From Pseudoroseicyclus tamaricis (GTDB taxonomy: Bacteria; Pseudomonadota; Alphaproteobacteria; Rhodobacterales; Rhodobacteraceae), in contig NZ_JAAFYS010000001.1 in NCBI RefSeq assembly GCF_012070395.1, positions 288,001 to 352,000 of the forward strand: DNA of 64,000 bases, written 5' to 3'. Positions within the stretch are counted from its first letter, which is position 1; every line of letters begins with the position of its first letter. The translations under genes were made by a program, and so were the position numbers. This document shows positions 41,372-49,821 of the stretch, piece after piece. Below the pieces are notes generated by a model. The model searched no databases. It saw nothing but the letters and a program-made list of their open reading frames with translations, and was not told the origin of the DNA.

Positions 41372-43432
41372 ATGGCAGACGGCAGCGACAAGATCGGCGG
41401 AGCGGAGCAGCTCCTCCACGATATCTTCGGCTTCACGGAGTTCCGGCCCGGTCAGGCGGAGATCGTCTCCGCCGTGGCGGCGGGCGAGGATGTTCTGGCG
41501 ATCATGCCCACGGGCGGCGGCAAGTCGCTCTGCTACCAGCTGCCGGCGCTCATGCGCGGCGGCGTCACGCTCGTCATCTCCCCCCTCATCGCCCTGATGC
41601 GCGATCAGGTGCGGGCGCTGAAGGAGGCGGGGGTGGAGGCCGGCGCGCTCACCTCCGGCAACACGCCGGAAGAGACGGATGCCGTCTGGGCGGGGCTCGA
41701 GGCCGGGACCCTCCGCCTCCTCTACATGGCGCCCGAGCGGCTGGCGGCCGGGGGCGTGCCGCAGATGCTGCGCCGTGCCGGCGTGGGCCTCATCGCGGTG
41801 GACGAGGCGCATTGCGTCAGCCAGTGGGGCCATGACTTCCGCCCCGATTACCTTCGCATCGGTGAGCTGAAGCGGGCGCTCGACGTGCCGCTGGCCGCCT
41901 TCACCGCCACGGCGGATGAGGAGACGCGCGAGGAGATCGGCCGCAAGCTCTTCGAGGCCCCGCCCCGCACCTTCCTGCGCGGCTTCGACCGGCCCAACAT
42001 CCACCTCGCCTTCGCGGCGAAGGACGGCCCTCGCCGGCAGATCCTCGATTTCGCCAGCGCCCGGAAAGGCCAGTCCGGCATTATTTATTGCGGCACCCGC
42101 GCGAAGACGGAAGGGCTGGCGGAGGCGCTCAACAAGGCCGGCATTCCGGCGCTGGCCTATCATGGCGGCATGGAGGCCGATCAGCGCCGCGAGGGCGAGC
42201 GCCGCTTCCAGCAGGAGGACGGGCTCGTCGTGGCGGCGACCATCGCCTTCGGCATGGGCGTCGACAAGCCCGACATCCGCTGGGTCGCCCATGCCGACCT
42301 GCCGAAAAGCATCGAGGGCTATTACCAGGAGATCGGCCGCGCCGGGCGCGACGGCGCCCCGGCGGAAACGCTCACCCTCTTCGGCCCCGACGATATCCGC
42401 TACCGCCGCCAGCAGATCGACGAAGGGATGGCCCCCGACGAGCGCAAGGGCGCCGACCATGGCCGCCTCAACGCCCTGCTCGGCCTCGCCGAGGCGCTGG
42501 GCTGCCGCCGGCAGGTGCTGCTGCGCTACTTCGGCGAGGAGCTGGCCGAGCCCTGCGGCAATTGCGACCTCTGCGACGCGCCGCCCGATGTCTTCGACGG
42601 GACGGAGCCGGTGCGCATGGCGCTCTCCGCCGCGCTGCGCAGCGAGGAGCGCTTCGGCGCCGGGCATCTCATCGACATCCTGCGCGGCACGGCGACGGAT
42701 AAGGTGCGCCAGTGGCGTCACGACGATCTGCCCACCTTCGGCGTCGGCGCCAAATGGTCCAAGGCCGAGTGGCAGGCGATCCTGCGCCAGATGCAGGCGA
42801 GGGACCTCATCCGCCCCGATCCCGCCCGCCACGGCGCGCTGCGCATGACCGAGGCGGCGCGCCCGGTCCTGCGCGGGGAGGAGAGCGTGACGCTCCGCCG
42901 CGACGCGATGACCCGTGCCGCCCGGCCCGCCCCCCGCGTGCGGGAGATGGTGCGCGAGGAGGATGCGCCGCTCCTCTCCGCCCTCAAGGCCAAGCGCCGG
43001 GCGCTGGCGGAGGCGCAGGGCCTGCCCGCCTACATGATCTTCAACGACCGCACGCTCATCGAGATGGCCGAGGCGCGGCCGGGCAACATGGACGAGATCG
43101 CCCGCATCAACGGCGTCGGTGGCAAGAAGCTGGCGAAATACGGGGCGGAGTTCTTCTCCGTCATCGCCGGCGAGGCGGAGGAGCTCCACCCCCGCCGCAT
43201 GAAGCTCGCCGGCCGGGAGGAGGGCGCGCTCTTCGACCGGTTGCAGGCCAGGGCGCTGGACCTGGCGCGCGGGCCGGAGGGGACGGACAAGCCGATGCAT
43301 TGCCCCGCCCCGGCCCTCGCCCGCGTGGCGGAGGCGCGGCCGACCGACATCGCCGGGCTCTCCCGCCTCATCGGCGCGCGGGCGGCGGAACGGTTCGGGC
43401 CGGCTTTCCTGGAGATCCTGCAGGAGGAGTGA
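41372..43432 (+). CDS. recQ: ATP-dependent DNA helicase RecQ
   Basis: A 686-residue 3'-5' superfamily 2 helicase for recombination and fork repair. Motif I is PTGGGKSLC (K51), the DEAH box is at 144-147 with the RecQ-specific HCVSQWGHDFRPDY loop after it, and motif VI is YYQEIGRAGRDG. The zinc-binding CGNCDLC region and winged helix follow, then an HRDC domain at about 535-610 (SALKAKRRALAEAQGLPAYMIF). The ATG at 41372 gives MADGSDKIGGAEQLL; an ATG nine codons earlier is possible. The last 75 residues beyond the HRDC domain are less conserved. Confidence 0.97.
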   Translation: MADGSDKIGGAEQLLHDIFGFTEFRPGQAEIVSAVAAGEDVLAIMPTGGGKSLCYQLPALMRGGVTLVISPLIALMRDQVRALKEAGVEAGALTSGNTPEETDAVWAGLEAGTLRLLYMAPERLAAGGVPQMLRRAGVGLIAVDEAHCVSQWGHDFRPDYLRIGELKRALDVPLAAFTATADEETREEIGRKLFEAPPRTFLRGFDRPNIHLAFAAKDGPRRQILDFASARKGQSGIIYCGTRAKTEGLAEALNKAGIPALAYHGGMEADQRREGERRFQQEDGLVVAATIAFGMGVDKPDIRWVAHADLPKSIEGYYQEIGRAGRDGAPAETLTLFGPDDIRYRRQQIDEGMAPDERKGADHGRLNALLGLAEALGCRRQVLLRYFGEELAEPCGNCDLCDAPPDVFDGTEPVRMALSAALRSEERFGAGHLIDILRGTATDKVRQWRHDDLPTFGVGAKWSKAEWQAILRQMQARDLIRPDPARHGALRMTEAARPVLRGEESVTLRRDAMTRAARPAPRVREMVREEDAPLLSALKAKRRALAEAQGLPAYMIFNDRTLIEMAEARPGNMDEIARINGVGGKKLAKYGAEFFSVIAGEAEELHPRRMKLAGREEGALFDRLQARALDLARGPEGTDKPMHCPAPALARVAEARPTDIAGLSRLIGARAAERFGPAFLEILQEE

Positions 43433-43480
43433 GGGCGGGCGCCCTGCCGCGGCGGTGGCGCCTGGCTGAAGGTGCGGGAC

Positions 43481-43530
43481 CGGGGGGCCAGCCCCCCGGA
43501 GCCCCCCGAGGGTATTTTGGGCCAGATGAA
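43481..43530 (-). repeat. G-run hairpin intergenic element, copy 3
   Basis: Read on the minus strand it is TTTCATCTGGCCCAAAATAC, then CCTCGGGGGGCT, then CCGGGGGGCTGGCCCCCCGG. It fills the gap between convergent recQ and the nitroreductase gene and could act as a bidirectional terminator. Confidence 0.8.
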
Positions 43531-43565
43531 ACAGGCAGAGGCAGCGGCGCGCAGGGGCGGCGGCG

Positions 43566-44258
43566 TTACTCGAAGGTGGTGAGGATGGCGGAGAGCGGCT
43601 TCTTGCGCTTGGCCACTTCCGGCACCGTCGCATCCTCCGCCGGGTAGCCGACGGGGAGGATCATCACCGGCTTCTCGCTGGCGGGGCGGCCGCAGAGCGG
43701 GGCGAGGAACTTCATCGGGTTCGGCGTATGCTCCAGGCAGACGAGGCCGGCATGGTGGATGGCGGCGATCAGGAAGCCGGTGGCGATGCCGACGCTCTCG
43801 GGCACGTAGTAGTTCTTGTAGCGCGTGCCGTCCTCCGTCTCGCCCCAGCGCTGGGCGAAGATGACGAGGAGCCAGGGCGCCGTCGTCAGGTGCGGCTTTT
43901 CCACGCCCGTGCCGATCGGCTCCAGCGCCGCCAGCCACTCGTCGCTGGCGCCGCCGGAGTAGAAGGCGCGCTCCTCCTCCTCGGCGGCGGCGCGGATCTG
44001 GGCCTTCATGGCGGGATCGGAAATGGCAGCGAAGTGCCAGGGCTGGTGGTTGGCGCCCGAGGGGGCGGAGCCGGCGGTGGCGACGATGGCCTCGATGACC
44101 TCGCGCGGCACCGCCCGGCCCGAGAAGGCGCGCACGGAGTGGCGCTTGCCCATGTAGTCGCGGAAGGCGCGGGCCTGCGCCAGCGCGACCTCCGGCGCCA
44201 CCTGCACCCGGTCGGGCAGGGGGAGTGGCTGGTAGGAGACCTCGCCCTTGCGGTACAT
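43566..44258 (-). CDS. nitroreductase-family protein
   Basis: A 230-residue FMN-dependent oxidoreductase. KRHSVRAFSGRAVPREVIEAIV (about 38-59) and AGSAPSGANHQPWHF (62-76) are the FMN-binding hallmarks. GIATGFLIAAIHHAGL gives the second FMN contact and the GYPAEDATVP stretch ends the fold. It is closest in type to the iodotyrosine-deiodinase/BluB-like subgroup by its TPNPMKFLAPLCGRP segment, so the substrate may not be a nitro compound. Its ATG overlaps the stop of the MbfA-like gene by one base, which implies co-translation. Confidence 0.88.
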   Translation of the reverse strand: MYRKGEVSYQPLPLPDRVQVAPEVALAQARAFRDYMGKRHSVRAFSGRAVPREVIEAIVATAGSAPSGANHQPWHFAAISDPAMKAQIRAAAEEEERAFYSGGASDEWLAALEPIGTGVEKPHLTTAPWLLVIFAQRWGETEDGTRYKNYYVPESVGIATGFLIAAIHHAGLVCLEHTPNPMKFLAPLCGRPASEKPVMILPVGYPAEDATVPEVAKRKKPLSAILTTFE

Positions 44259-45235
44259 CAGCCCGCCCCGATCAGCGCGCCCGCGGCGAAGACCAGCGCG
44301 CCGCCGAGCACCACCTGGAAGGCGGCGCGCAGGAAGGGGGTCTGCATGTAGCGGTTCTGGATCCAGGCGATGGCCCAGAGCTCCACGAAGACGACGATCA
44401 GGGCGATGATCGTCGCCGTCCAGAAATGCGGGATGAGGTAGGGCAGGGCGTGGCCGAGGCCGCCGAGCGTCGTCATGATCCCGGTGGCAAGCCCGCGCTT
44501 GATCGGCGAGCCGCGGCCGGAGATCTGCCCGTCGTCCGACGCCGCCTCTGTGAAGCCCATCGAGATGCCGGCGCCGACGGAGGCGGCCAGCCCGACGAGG
44601 AAGGTGGTGTGCGGGTCATGCGTCGCGAAGGCGGTGGCGAAGATCGGCGCGAGCGTGGAGACGGAGCCGTCCATCAGCCCGGCGAGGCCCGGCTGCACCC
44701 AGGTGAGGACGAACTGGCGATGCGCCGTCGCTGCCTCCTCCTCCCGCGCGCCGTCGCCGAGATGCGCGTCGCTCAGGCCCGCGGCGGAGGCCTCATGCCC
44801 CGCCTCGGCGGCGGCGAGATCGCCGAGGAGCTGGCGCGTGGCGGTGTCGGTGCTGGCCTTGGCGGCGTGGGTGTAGAAGGAGGCCGCGTCCCGCTCCATC
44901 CGTTCGGCCTCGGCGCGGATACGCTCCAGCGAGAGGTTCTCCACCAGCCAGACGGGGCGGCGGGCGTAGTAGCCGGCGACATGCTCGCGGCGGATGAGCG
45001 GGATCAGCGTGCCGAAGCGCGCCTCGTGCGCCTCGATCAGGCGGCGGCGATGCTCGTCCTCCTCCTCCGCCATGCCGTCGAAGACACGGGCGGAGGCGGG
45101 GTAATCGGCGCGCAGCCGCTCGGCATAGGTGCGGTAGATGCGGGCGTCGTCCTCCTCCGACGAGATGGCGAGCGCCAGCACCTCCTGCTCGGAGAGGTCG
45201 GAGAAGCGGCGACGCTGGGAGAGGGGCCGAAACAT
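44258..45235 (-). CDS. mbfA: MbfA-like membrane-bound ferritin / iron exporter
   Basis: A 325-residue fusion. An N-terminal ferritin-like (erythrin-vacuolar) di-iron domain has ISSEEDDARIYRTYAE (about 24-39), the EEEDEHRRRLIEAHE metal-site helix (57-71), and later MERDAASFYTHAAK and EAGHEASAAG. The C-terminal part (from about 175) is a VIT1/CCC1-type transporter with LTWVQPGLAGLMDGSVSTLAPIFATAFA and five helices. In other alphaproteobacteria MbfA exports iron and protects from peroxide stress. No Irr (ICE) or Fur-like operator is visible upstream. The ATG at 45235 is chosen because the preceding 12 residues are low-complexity. Confidence 0.92.
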   Translation of the reverse strand: MFRPLSQRRRFSDLSEQEVLALAISSEEDDARIYRTYAERLRADYPASARVFDGMAEEEDEHRRRLIEAHEARFGTLIPLIRREHVAGYYARRPVWLVENLSLERIRAEAERMERDAASFYTHAAKASTDTATRQLLGDLAAAEAGHEASAAGLSDAHLGDGAREEEAATAHRQFVLTWVQPGLAGLMDGSVSTLAPIFATAFATHDPHTTFLVGLAASVGAGISMGFTEAASDDGQISGRGSPIKRGLATGIMTTLGGLGHALPYLIPHFWTATIIALIVVFVELWAIAWIQNRYMQTPFLRAAFQVVLGGALVFAAGALIGAG

Positions 45236-45341
45236 GGGGGCGACGCTAGGCGGCGCGGCGGCGGGGGGCAAGACGGGAGCCGCCTCTCCCCCCGACCGCC
45301 GGCATGGGAGAGCCGGGGGGCAGGCGGCGCCGCGCAGGGCC

Positions 45342-46337
45342 TCAGCGCAGGGCCGGGGCCAGCCGGATCTCGGCAGCCGGGATGCCGCGGCAGTTGATCA
45401 GCTTGGCCTCGGCGTAGCCCTGGTAGGCGGGGGAGGCCCGGTCGAGCACGCCCAGGCCCGCCAGCACGCCGGCGATCGCCGCCTCGGCGGCGCGGGTGGC
45501 GCCGTCGGAGATCTTCAGCGCGACGCCGAGGCCCTGCTCGGGCAGGATGGCGGTGTAGACGCCCTCGGCCCCGCCCTTGAGCGTCACCTGCCCACCGCAG
45601 GCGCGCATCAGCTCGGTGCAGGCGGCGCCCTCGTCGGCGATCAGCTCGGGATGGGTGCGCATGGCCTCGGCGATGCGGGTCATCGCCTCGGGCCGGCGGC
45701 CGGACTGGCCGGGGGCGGCGGCGAAGCGCGCCATGCCCCGGGCGAGATCCCCCAGCCGGCAGGCGAAGTTGGGCGCCGAGCAGCCGTCGATCCCGTAGCC
45801 GGGGCTCTCGCGGCCGGTGACATCCTCGAAGGCCTCGCGGACGGCCTTCTGCACCGGGTGGTCGATCTCGATATACTCCGGCCCGGCGCCGAGATGCTTT
45901 GTCAGCGTCAGGAAGCCGCTGTGCTTGCCCGAGCAGTTGTTGTGGATCTGGCAGGGCTCCTCATGGCCTCGGATGAGGCCGTAGCGGGCCTCGCGGTTCT
46001 CCGGCATGTGGGCGCCGCAGCGCAGGTCGGGCTCGCCGAGGCCGAGCTCCGCCAGCCAGGCGGTGACCCGCTCGGTGTGGATGGCGGCGCCGCGGTGGCT
46101 CGCGCCCGACAGCGCCAGCTGCTCGGTCGTCAGCCCGGCGGCGTCGGCGGCGCCGCTCTCGATCAGCGGCAGCGCCTGGATCATCTTGACGGCGGAGCGG
46201 GGGTAGATGACGGCATTGGCATCGCCATGCGCCTCCACCACCTCGCCGGCGGCATTGGCGATGACGACATGACCGGCGTGGACGGATTCCATCCGCCCGC
46301 CCCGCCAGAGTTCCACCAGATCGACGGCTGCAGCCAT
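45342..46337 (-). CDS. L-asparaginase II family protein (rhizobial type)
   Basis: A 331-residue amidohydrolase of the Rhizobium etli asparaginase class, related in fold to serine beta-lactamases and unrelated to the E. coli enzymes. Key stretches are IYPRSAVKMIQALPLI (SxxK: S48, K51), CQIHNNCSGKHSGFL (about 129-143, with the conserved cysteine, SGKH) and YGIDGCSAPNFACRL with paired cysteines. LRCGAHMPEN precedes. It converts asparagine to aspartate and ammonia. The ATG at 46337 follows GGGGAGGCAGGCC. It is divergent from the IalB-like gene. Confidence 0.9.
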   Translation of the reverse strand: MAAAVDLVELWRGGRMESVHAGHVVIANAAGEVVEAHGDANAVIYPRSAVKMIQALPLIESGAADAAGLTTEQLALSGASHRGAAIHTERVTAWLAELGLGEPDLRCGAHMPENREARYGLIRGHEEPCQIHNNCSGKHSGFLTLTKHLGAGPEYIEIDHPVQKAVREAFEDVTGRESPGYGIDGCSAPNFACRLGDLARGMARFAAAPGQSGRRPEAMTRIAEAMRTHPELIADEGAACTELMRACGGQVTLKGGAEGVYTAILPEQGLGVALKISDGATRAAEAAIAGVLAGLGVLDRASPAYQGYAEAKLINCRGIPAAEIRLAPALR

Positions 46338-46536
46338 GGCCTGCCTCCCCTCCCTCTCGCTCGCGGCGTCAGCGCCAATCCGCGCAAACCTGTGAGGCCG
46401 GGGGACTTTCCCCGCGCCGCGATTTGTTGCAGAACCTGTGCTATCGAGACGAGCGGCTCCCTGCCAGCCCGAAATGCCCGGTAGACGGCAACGGGGCCGG
46501 GCGCCGCGACGAGGCAAATTACGGAGGTTCGCCCTG

Positions 46537-47061
46537 ATGTTCGCACGCATCGCCGCAGCCGCTCTGGCGCTGACCGCCCTGACGGGCCCCGCGCTGGCGC
46601 AGGAAGAAACCGACAACCGGGTCGCCGCGGCGACGGACTGGAGCGTCTTCCAGGAGACGAACCCGACGGAGTGTTTCGCCGTCTCCGCCCCGAAGGAGAT
46701 GCTGAACACCCGCGACGGCTCGCCCGTCTCGGTGACGCGCGGCGAGACGCTGCTCTTCGTCTTCTACCGGCCCGAGCAGGGCGTGACGGGGCAGGTGACC
46801 TTCACCGGCGGCTACCCCTTCGCGGGCGGCTCGACGGTGACGCTGGATATCGGCGGCACCGAATTCCAGCTCTTCACCGAGGGCGAGTGGGCCTGGCCGG
46901 CGACGCCGGAGGATGACGCCCGCATCGTCGCCGCCCTGAAGGCCGGCAGCTCGGCGAGCCTGACCGGCGTCTCGGGCCGCGGGACCACCACGCAGGACAC
47001 CTTCTCCCTTCTCGGCGTCACCGCCGCCATCGACGAGGCGCAGCGCCGCTGCACCAACTGA
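46537..47061 (+). CDS. invasion-associated locus B (IalB)-like secreted protein
   Basis: A 174-residue protein with a signal peptide (MFARIAAAALALTALTGPALAQ, cleavage after ALA or AQ) and the IalB domain: WSVFQETNPTECFAVSAP (about 35-52), the conserved cysteine near its start, GTEFQLFTEGEWAWPATPEDDARIVAAL in the second half, and TFSLLGVTAAIDEAQRRC at the end. Most alphaproteobacteria carry such periplasmic proteins and their function outside pathogens is unknown. The ATG follows ACGGAGGTTCGCCCTG. Its TGA overlaps the next ATG by one base. Confidence 0.9.
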   Translation: MFARIAAAALALTALTGPALAQEETDNRVAAATDWSVFQETNPTECFAVSAPKEMLNTRDGSPVSVTRGETLLFVFYRPEQGVTGQVTFTGGYPFAGGSTVTLDIGGTEFQLFTEGEWAWPATPEDDARIVAALKAGSSASLTGVSGRGTTTQDTFSLLGVTAAIDEAQRRCTN

Positions 47062-47444
47062 TGGCGATCTTCACGGAGGTCGCCCCCGTCCTGTCGGTTC
47101 TCGACATGGGGGCGGCCCTGGAGTTCTGGGGCAAGCTCGGCTTCGTCATCGACTTCGCCGACAGCGAGGTGCCGGAGGAGGCCGAGTATGCCGGCATCTC
47201 CCGCGACGGCCTCGCCCTGCACCTGCAGACGCTCCCCGAGGATGCCGCCCGCGGCCAGGCCGCCATCGCCGTGCGCGTGGCCGTGGAGAGCGCGGGCGCG
47301 CTCAAGACGCTTTACGACGAGTGGGCGCCGCACGACATCATCGCCGATCCGCTGGAGCTGAAGCCGGAGGGCCGGATGGAGTTCGGCTTCTACGCCCCCG
47401 ACGGCGCCGCCTTCTTCTTCTATTGGCAGCGCCCGGAGAGCTGA
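47061..47444 (+). CDS. VOC-family (glyoxalase/bleomycin-resistance-like) protein
   Basis: A 127-residue vicinal-oxygen-chelate fold protein. The paired beta-alpha-beta units are visible: VAPVLSVLDMGAALEFWGKLGF then a strand with GLALHLQ, and EWAPHDIIADPLELKPEGRMEFGFYAPDGAAFFFY at the end. It resembles the bleomycin-resistance-like branch in which EFGFYAPDGA contains a putative ligand position. Substrate unknown. It is coupled to the IalB-like gene (TGATG). Confidence 0.85.
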   Translation: MAIFTEVAPVLSVLDMGAALEFWGKLGFVIDFADSEVPEEAEYAGISRDGLALHLQTLPEDAARGQAAIAVRVAVESAGALKTLYDEWAPHDIIADPLELKPEGRMEFGFYAPDGAAFFFYWQRPES

Positions 47445-47451
47445 GCCTCAC

Positions 47452-47520
47452 CCCTCGCTTTTCTTGAAATATTCCTCGGGGGGGCTGGCGCAGCCAGCGG
47501 GGGGCAGACAGCCCCCCTCC
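47452..47520 (+). repeat. G-run hairpin intergenic element, copy 4
   Basis: CTCGCTTTTCTTGAAATATT, CCTCGGGGGGGCTGGCGCAG, CCAGCGGGGGGCAGACAGCC and a CCCC run. Two nested hairpins (CTGGCGCAGCCAG and GGGGGGC..GCCCCCC) are visible. It occupies the gap between convergent VOC and rimM genes. It is nearly the reverse complement of copy 5. Confidence 0.8.
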
Positions 47521-47542
47521 GACGCCGGCCACCCCGGACGGA

Positions 47543-48046
47543 CTACTCCATCTCGTCCGGCGGGTCCGCGACAATGCGGCCCGAAGCGATGTCCACCGTC
47601 GGCACCGCCTCCCGCGTGAAGGGCAGCAGGCGGGGCTTGCCGCCGGGGGCGCGGATTTCCAGCAGGTCGCCAGCGCCGTGGTCGTAGACCGCCGCCACTT
47701 TCCCGAGCTCGGCCCCGCCGGCGTCGAAGACGGGCAGGCCGATCAGGTCGGCGTGGTAATATTCATCCTCCGGCAGCTCCGGCAGGCGGGATCGCTCGGC
47801 ATAGAGGCGGGCGCCCTTGAGGGCATCCGCCTCCTCCTTCGTCGAGATCCCGTCCAGCCGGGCCGTCAGGGCGCCGGAGGTGCGCCCGGTCAGCCGGACC
47901 GAGGGGAAGCGGTGCCCCCGGTCCGACGTGAGGGGGGCATACTCGGCGATGGCGTCGGGCTCGGCGCAGAAGCTCTTCAGCCGCACCTCGCCCCTGACGC
48001 CGAAGGCCCCCGCAACCGCGCCGACGATGACGCGGCTCTCGCTCAT
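47543..48046 (-). CDS. rimM: ribosome maturation factor
   Basis: A 167-residue protein needed for 30S subunit 16S processing; it binds S19. The N-terminal domain has [21 protein letters not shown] (6-26) and the PRC-barrel domain begins with [16 protein letters not shown] (about 93-108), followed by [25 protein letters not shown]. The start overlaps the rpsP stop by four bases, the usual coupling. The trmD and rplS genes that normally follow are absent here; the gene is followed by a repeat element and a convergent gene. Confidence 0.95.
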   Translation of the reverse strand: MSESRVIVGAVAGAFGVRGEVRLKSFCAEPDAIAEYAPLTSDRGHRFPSVRLTGRTSGALTARLDGISTKEEADALKGARLYAERSRLPELPEDEYYHADLIGLPVFDAGGAELGKVAAVYDHGAGDLLEIRAPGGKPRLLPFTREAVPTVDIASGRIVADPPDEME

Positions 48047-48450
48047 TCCGCGGCTTCGCGCTCGGCGGCTTCCTCGGCCTCCACCTGGGCGGCGGCGTCG
48101 GAACCGGAGGCTTCGGCTTCGCGGGCGGCGCGCTTCTCGGCACGCTCCTGCATCGCCTTGCCGGGGACGCCCTTCTTGAGGTTGGCGCGCTCCTTCTTCT
48201 CGGTCACGCCGGCGGCCTCGAGGAAGCGGGCGACGCGGTCGGTCGGTTGTGCGCCCTGGTCGAGCCAGTGCTTCACGCGGTCGGTGTCCATCTTCACGCG
48301 GTCCTCGCTGTCCTTGGGGAGCAGCGGGTTATAGGTGCCGAGCTTCTCGAGGAAGCGGCCGTCACGCGGCATGCGGCTGTCCGTGGCGACGATGGAGTAG
48401 TGCGGGCGCTTCTTGGAGCCGCCGCGGGCGAGTCGGATCTTCATGGCCAT
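48043..48450 (-). CDS. rpsP: 30S ribosomal protein S16
   Basis: A 135-residue protein with the S16 core in the first 80 residues ([40 protein letters not shown]). A helical Ala/Glu-rich C-terminal extension (about 100-135) follows, common in alphaproteobacteria. I kept the ATG at 48450 (MAMKIRL); an ATG two codons later is equally good. The gene is 41 bases after the chorismate mutase gene. Confidence 0.97.
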   Translation of the reverse strand: MAMKIRLARGGSKKRPHYSIVATDSRMPRDGRFLEKLGTYNPLLPKDSEDRVKMDTDRVKHWLDQGAQPTDRVARFLEAAGVTEKKERANLKKGVPGKAMQERAEKRAAREAEASGSDAAAQVEAEEAAEREAAE

Positions 48451-48491
48451 GGGGAATCTCCTTTGATGGCTCTGTGGTGAGGGAAAGCCCC

Positions 48492-48788
48492 TCAGGATTG
48501 ATGTTGTTCGTGGTGCTTGATCACTTCCTGGATGATGAAGGCCAGGAAGGTCTTGGCGAACTCGGGGTCGAGGTCGGCCTCGGTCGCAAGATCGGTGAGC
48601 CGGGCGATCTGCGCGGCTTCGCGCGCGGGATCGGACGGGGGAAGGTCATGGGCCGCCTTGAGCTTGCCGACGGCCTGCGTGTGCTTGAAGCGCTCGGCCA
48701 GCGTGAAGACGATGATGGCGTCCAGCCGGTCTATGCTTTCGCGGTGCTCGGCCAGAAGGGCGGCGGCGCGGGCGGTTTGATCGGTCAT
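48492..48788 (-). CDS. chorismate mutase (AroQ type)
   Basis: A 98-residue all-helical enzyme that rearranges chorismate to prephenate for phenylalanine and tyrosine. The AroQ residue pattern is visible: [34 protein letters not shown] (12-45) with the conserved Arg and Asp in the first helix and the lysine of VGKLKA, then [12 protein letters not shown] and [17 protein letters not shown]. It is free-standing, not fused to prephenate dehydratase. Its start overlaps a GNAT gene by four bases. The position inside the ffh-rpsP operon is a Rhodobacterales habit. Confidence 0.92.
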   Translation of the reverse strand: MTDQTARAAALLAEHRESIDRLDAIIVFTLAERFKHTQAVGKLKAAHDLPPSDPAREAAQIARLTDLATEADLDPEFAKTFLAFIIQEVIKHHEQHQS

Positions 48789-49303
48789 GGGCGGGCCTCC
48801 GGGCGGGGGTGACGGTAGACGAGGCAGGGCGTCTCGGGGCGCGGCACCTGCGCCGCCATGTCCTGCAGGGCGCCCAGCCGCTCGGCGAGGGCGATGGAGC
48901 GGTGGTTCTGTGGGTCGATGTAGGAGACGATAGTCTCCCACCCGAGGACGGCCCAGGCATGGGCGATGGCGGCCTGCGCCGCCTCGTAAGCGTAGCCCTT
49001 GCCCTCGGCCTCGGCGGACCAGATCATCCAGCCGACTTCCGTCTCCGGCCAATCCTCGGGGTACCAGGGGCCGACCATGCCGATGGGCGCATCGCTGTCG
49101 CGAAGCGTGACCGTCCACATGCCGTAGCCGCGCATGTCCCAATGACCGATCTCCGCCGCCAGCGCGCGCCACGCGGCGCCGAGGGAGACGGGGCCGCCGA
49201 TGCCGCGGGAGCGGTCGGACATGAAGAAGTCACGCGCCGCCGGCCAGTCCGCCGCATTGGGGCGGCGCAGGACGAGGCGGGGGGTGTCCAGAAGCTCGGT
49301 CAT
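48785..49303 (-). CDS. GNAT N-acetyltransferase (RimJ/RimL-like), copy 3
   Basis: A 172-residue acetyl-CoA-dependent transferase. It begins with the family's ELLDTPRLVLRRPNAADW and has the acetyl-CoA loop in EAEGKGYAYEAAQAAIAHAW (about 97-116) and NHRSIALAERLGA at 132-144. The three GNAT genes of this operon align along their whole length, so they arose by tandem duplication. The acceptor could be a ribosomal protein N-terminus or a small molecule. It overlaps both neighbours by four bases. Confidence 0.9.
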   Translation of the reverse strand: MTELLDTPRLVLRRPNAADWPAARDFFMSDRSRGIGGPVSLGAAWRALAAEIGHWDMRGYGMWTVTLRDSDAPIGMVGPWYPEDWPETEVGWMIWSAEAEGKGYAYEAAQAAIAHAWAVLGWETIVSYIDPQNHRSIALAERLGALQDMAAQVPRPETPCLVYRHPRPEARP

Positions 49304-49821
49304 GCCGCCGCCTCCGCGGCAGGATGACGCCAGACCTGCACTTCCTTGCCGGAATCGGTGTGCATCGTGCCTTCCAGCACCGCTCCCAGCCGCTCGGCGA
49401 GAGCCAGCGAGCGGGCGTTGCCGGGGGCGATGTCGGAATGGAGGGGGCCGAGGCCCTTCTCCTCCCACGCCCAGACGCGGATGGTGCGGGCGGCCTCCTC
49501 GGCGTAGCCCCTGCCCTCGAACCCGTCGAAGATCACCCAGCTCAGCTCCGGCTCCGCCATGGTGACCGGGTGCCAGAGGCCGACGCGGCCGGCGGGGCGG
49601 CCCGTCGCCGTCTCCGTCAGCCAGAAGGTTCCGTAGCCGCGAACGGCCCATTGGCCGGCATGGATCAGGCAGCTGTCCCAGGCGTCGCGCGGATTGTCCG
49701 ACGGCCCGCCGAGGTGGCGGCTGCGCTCGCTCGCCGCGAAGGCGGTGAAGGCCTCGACATGCGCCATGGAGACGGGGCCGAGCGTCAGGCGCTCGCTCTG
49801 GAGGACCGGCGGCTGGCTCAT
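49300..49821 (-). CDS. GNAT N-acetyltransferase (RimJ/RimL-like), copy 2
   Basis: A 173-residue paralogue of the flanking GNATs. LQSERLTLGPVSMAHVEAF opens the fold, FEGRGYAEEAARTIRVWAW (about 100-118) is the acetyl-CoA-binding segment, and GNARSLALAERLGAV follows. VWRHPAAEA closes the fold. The start and stop each overlap a neighbour by four bases. The acceptor substrate is unknown. Confidence 0.9.
   Translation of the reverse strand: MSQPPVLQSERLTLGPVSMAHVEAFTAFAASERSRHLGGPSDNPRDAWDSCLIHAGQWAVRGYGTFWLTETATGRPAGRVGLWHPVTMAEPELSWVIFDGFEGRGYAEEAARTIRVWAWEEKGLGPLHSDIAPGNARSLALAERLGAVLEGTMHTDSGKEVQVWRHPAAEAAA

Noticed and set aside
41297-43633. A 778-residue open frame on the minus strand
   Set aside because: It is antisense to recQ, whose helicase motifs are complete and in order.
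45236-45341. An Irr/ICE operator ahead of the mbfA-like gene
   Set aside because: No A+T-rich palindrome of the known type; the region is almost entirely G+C.
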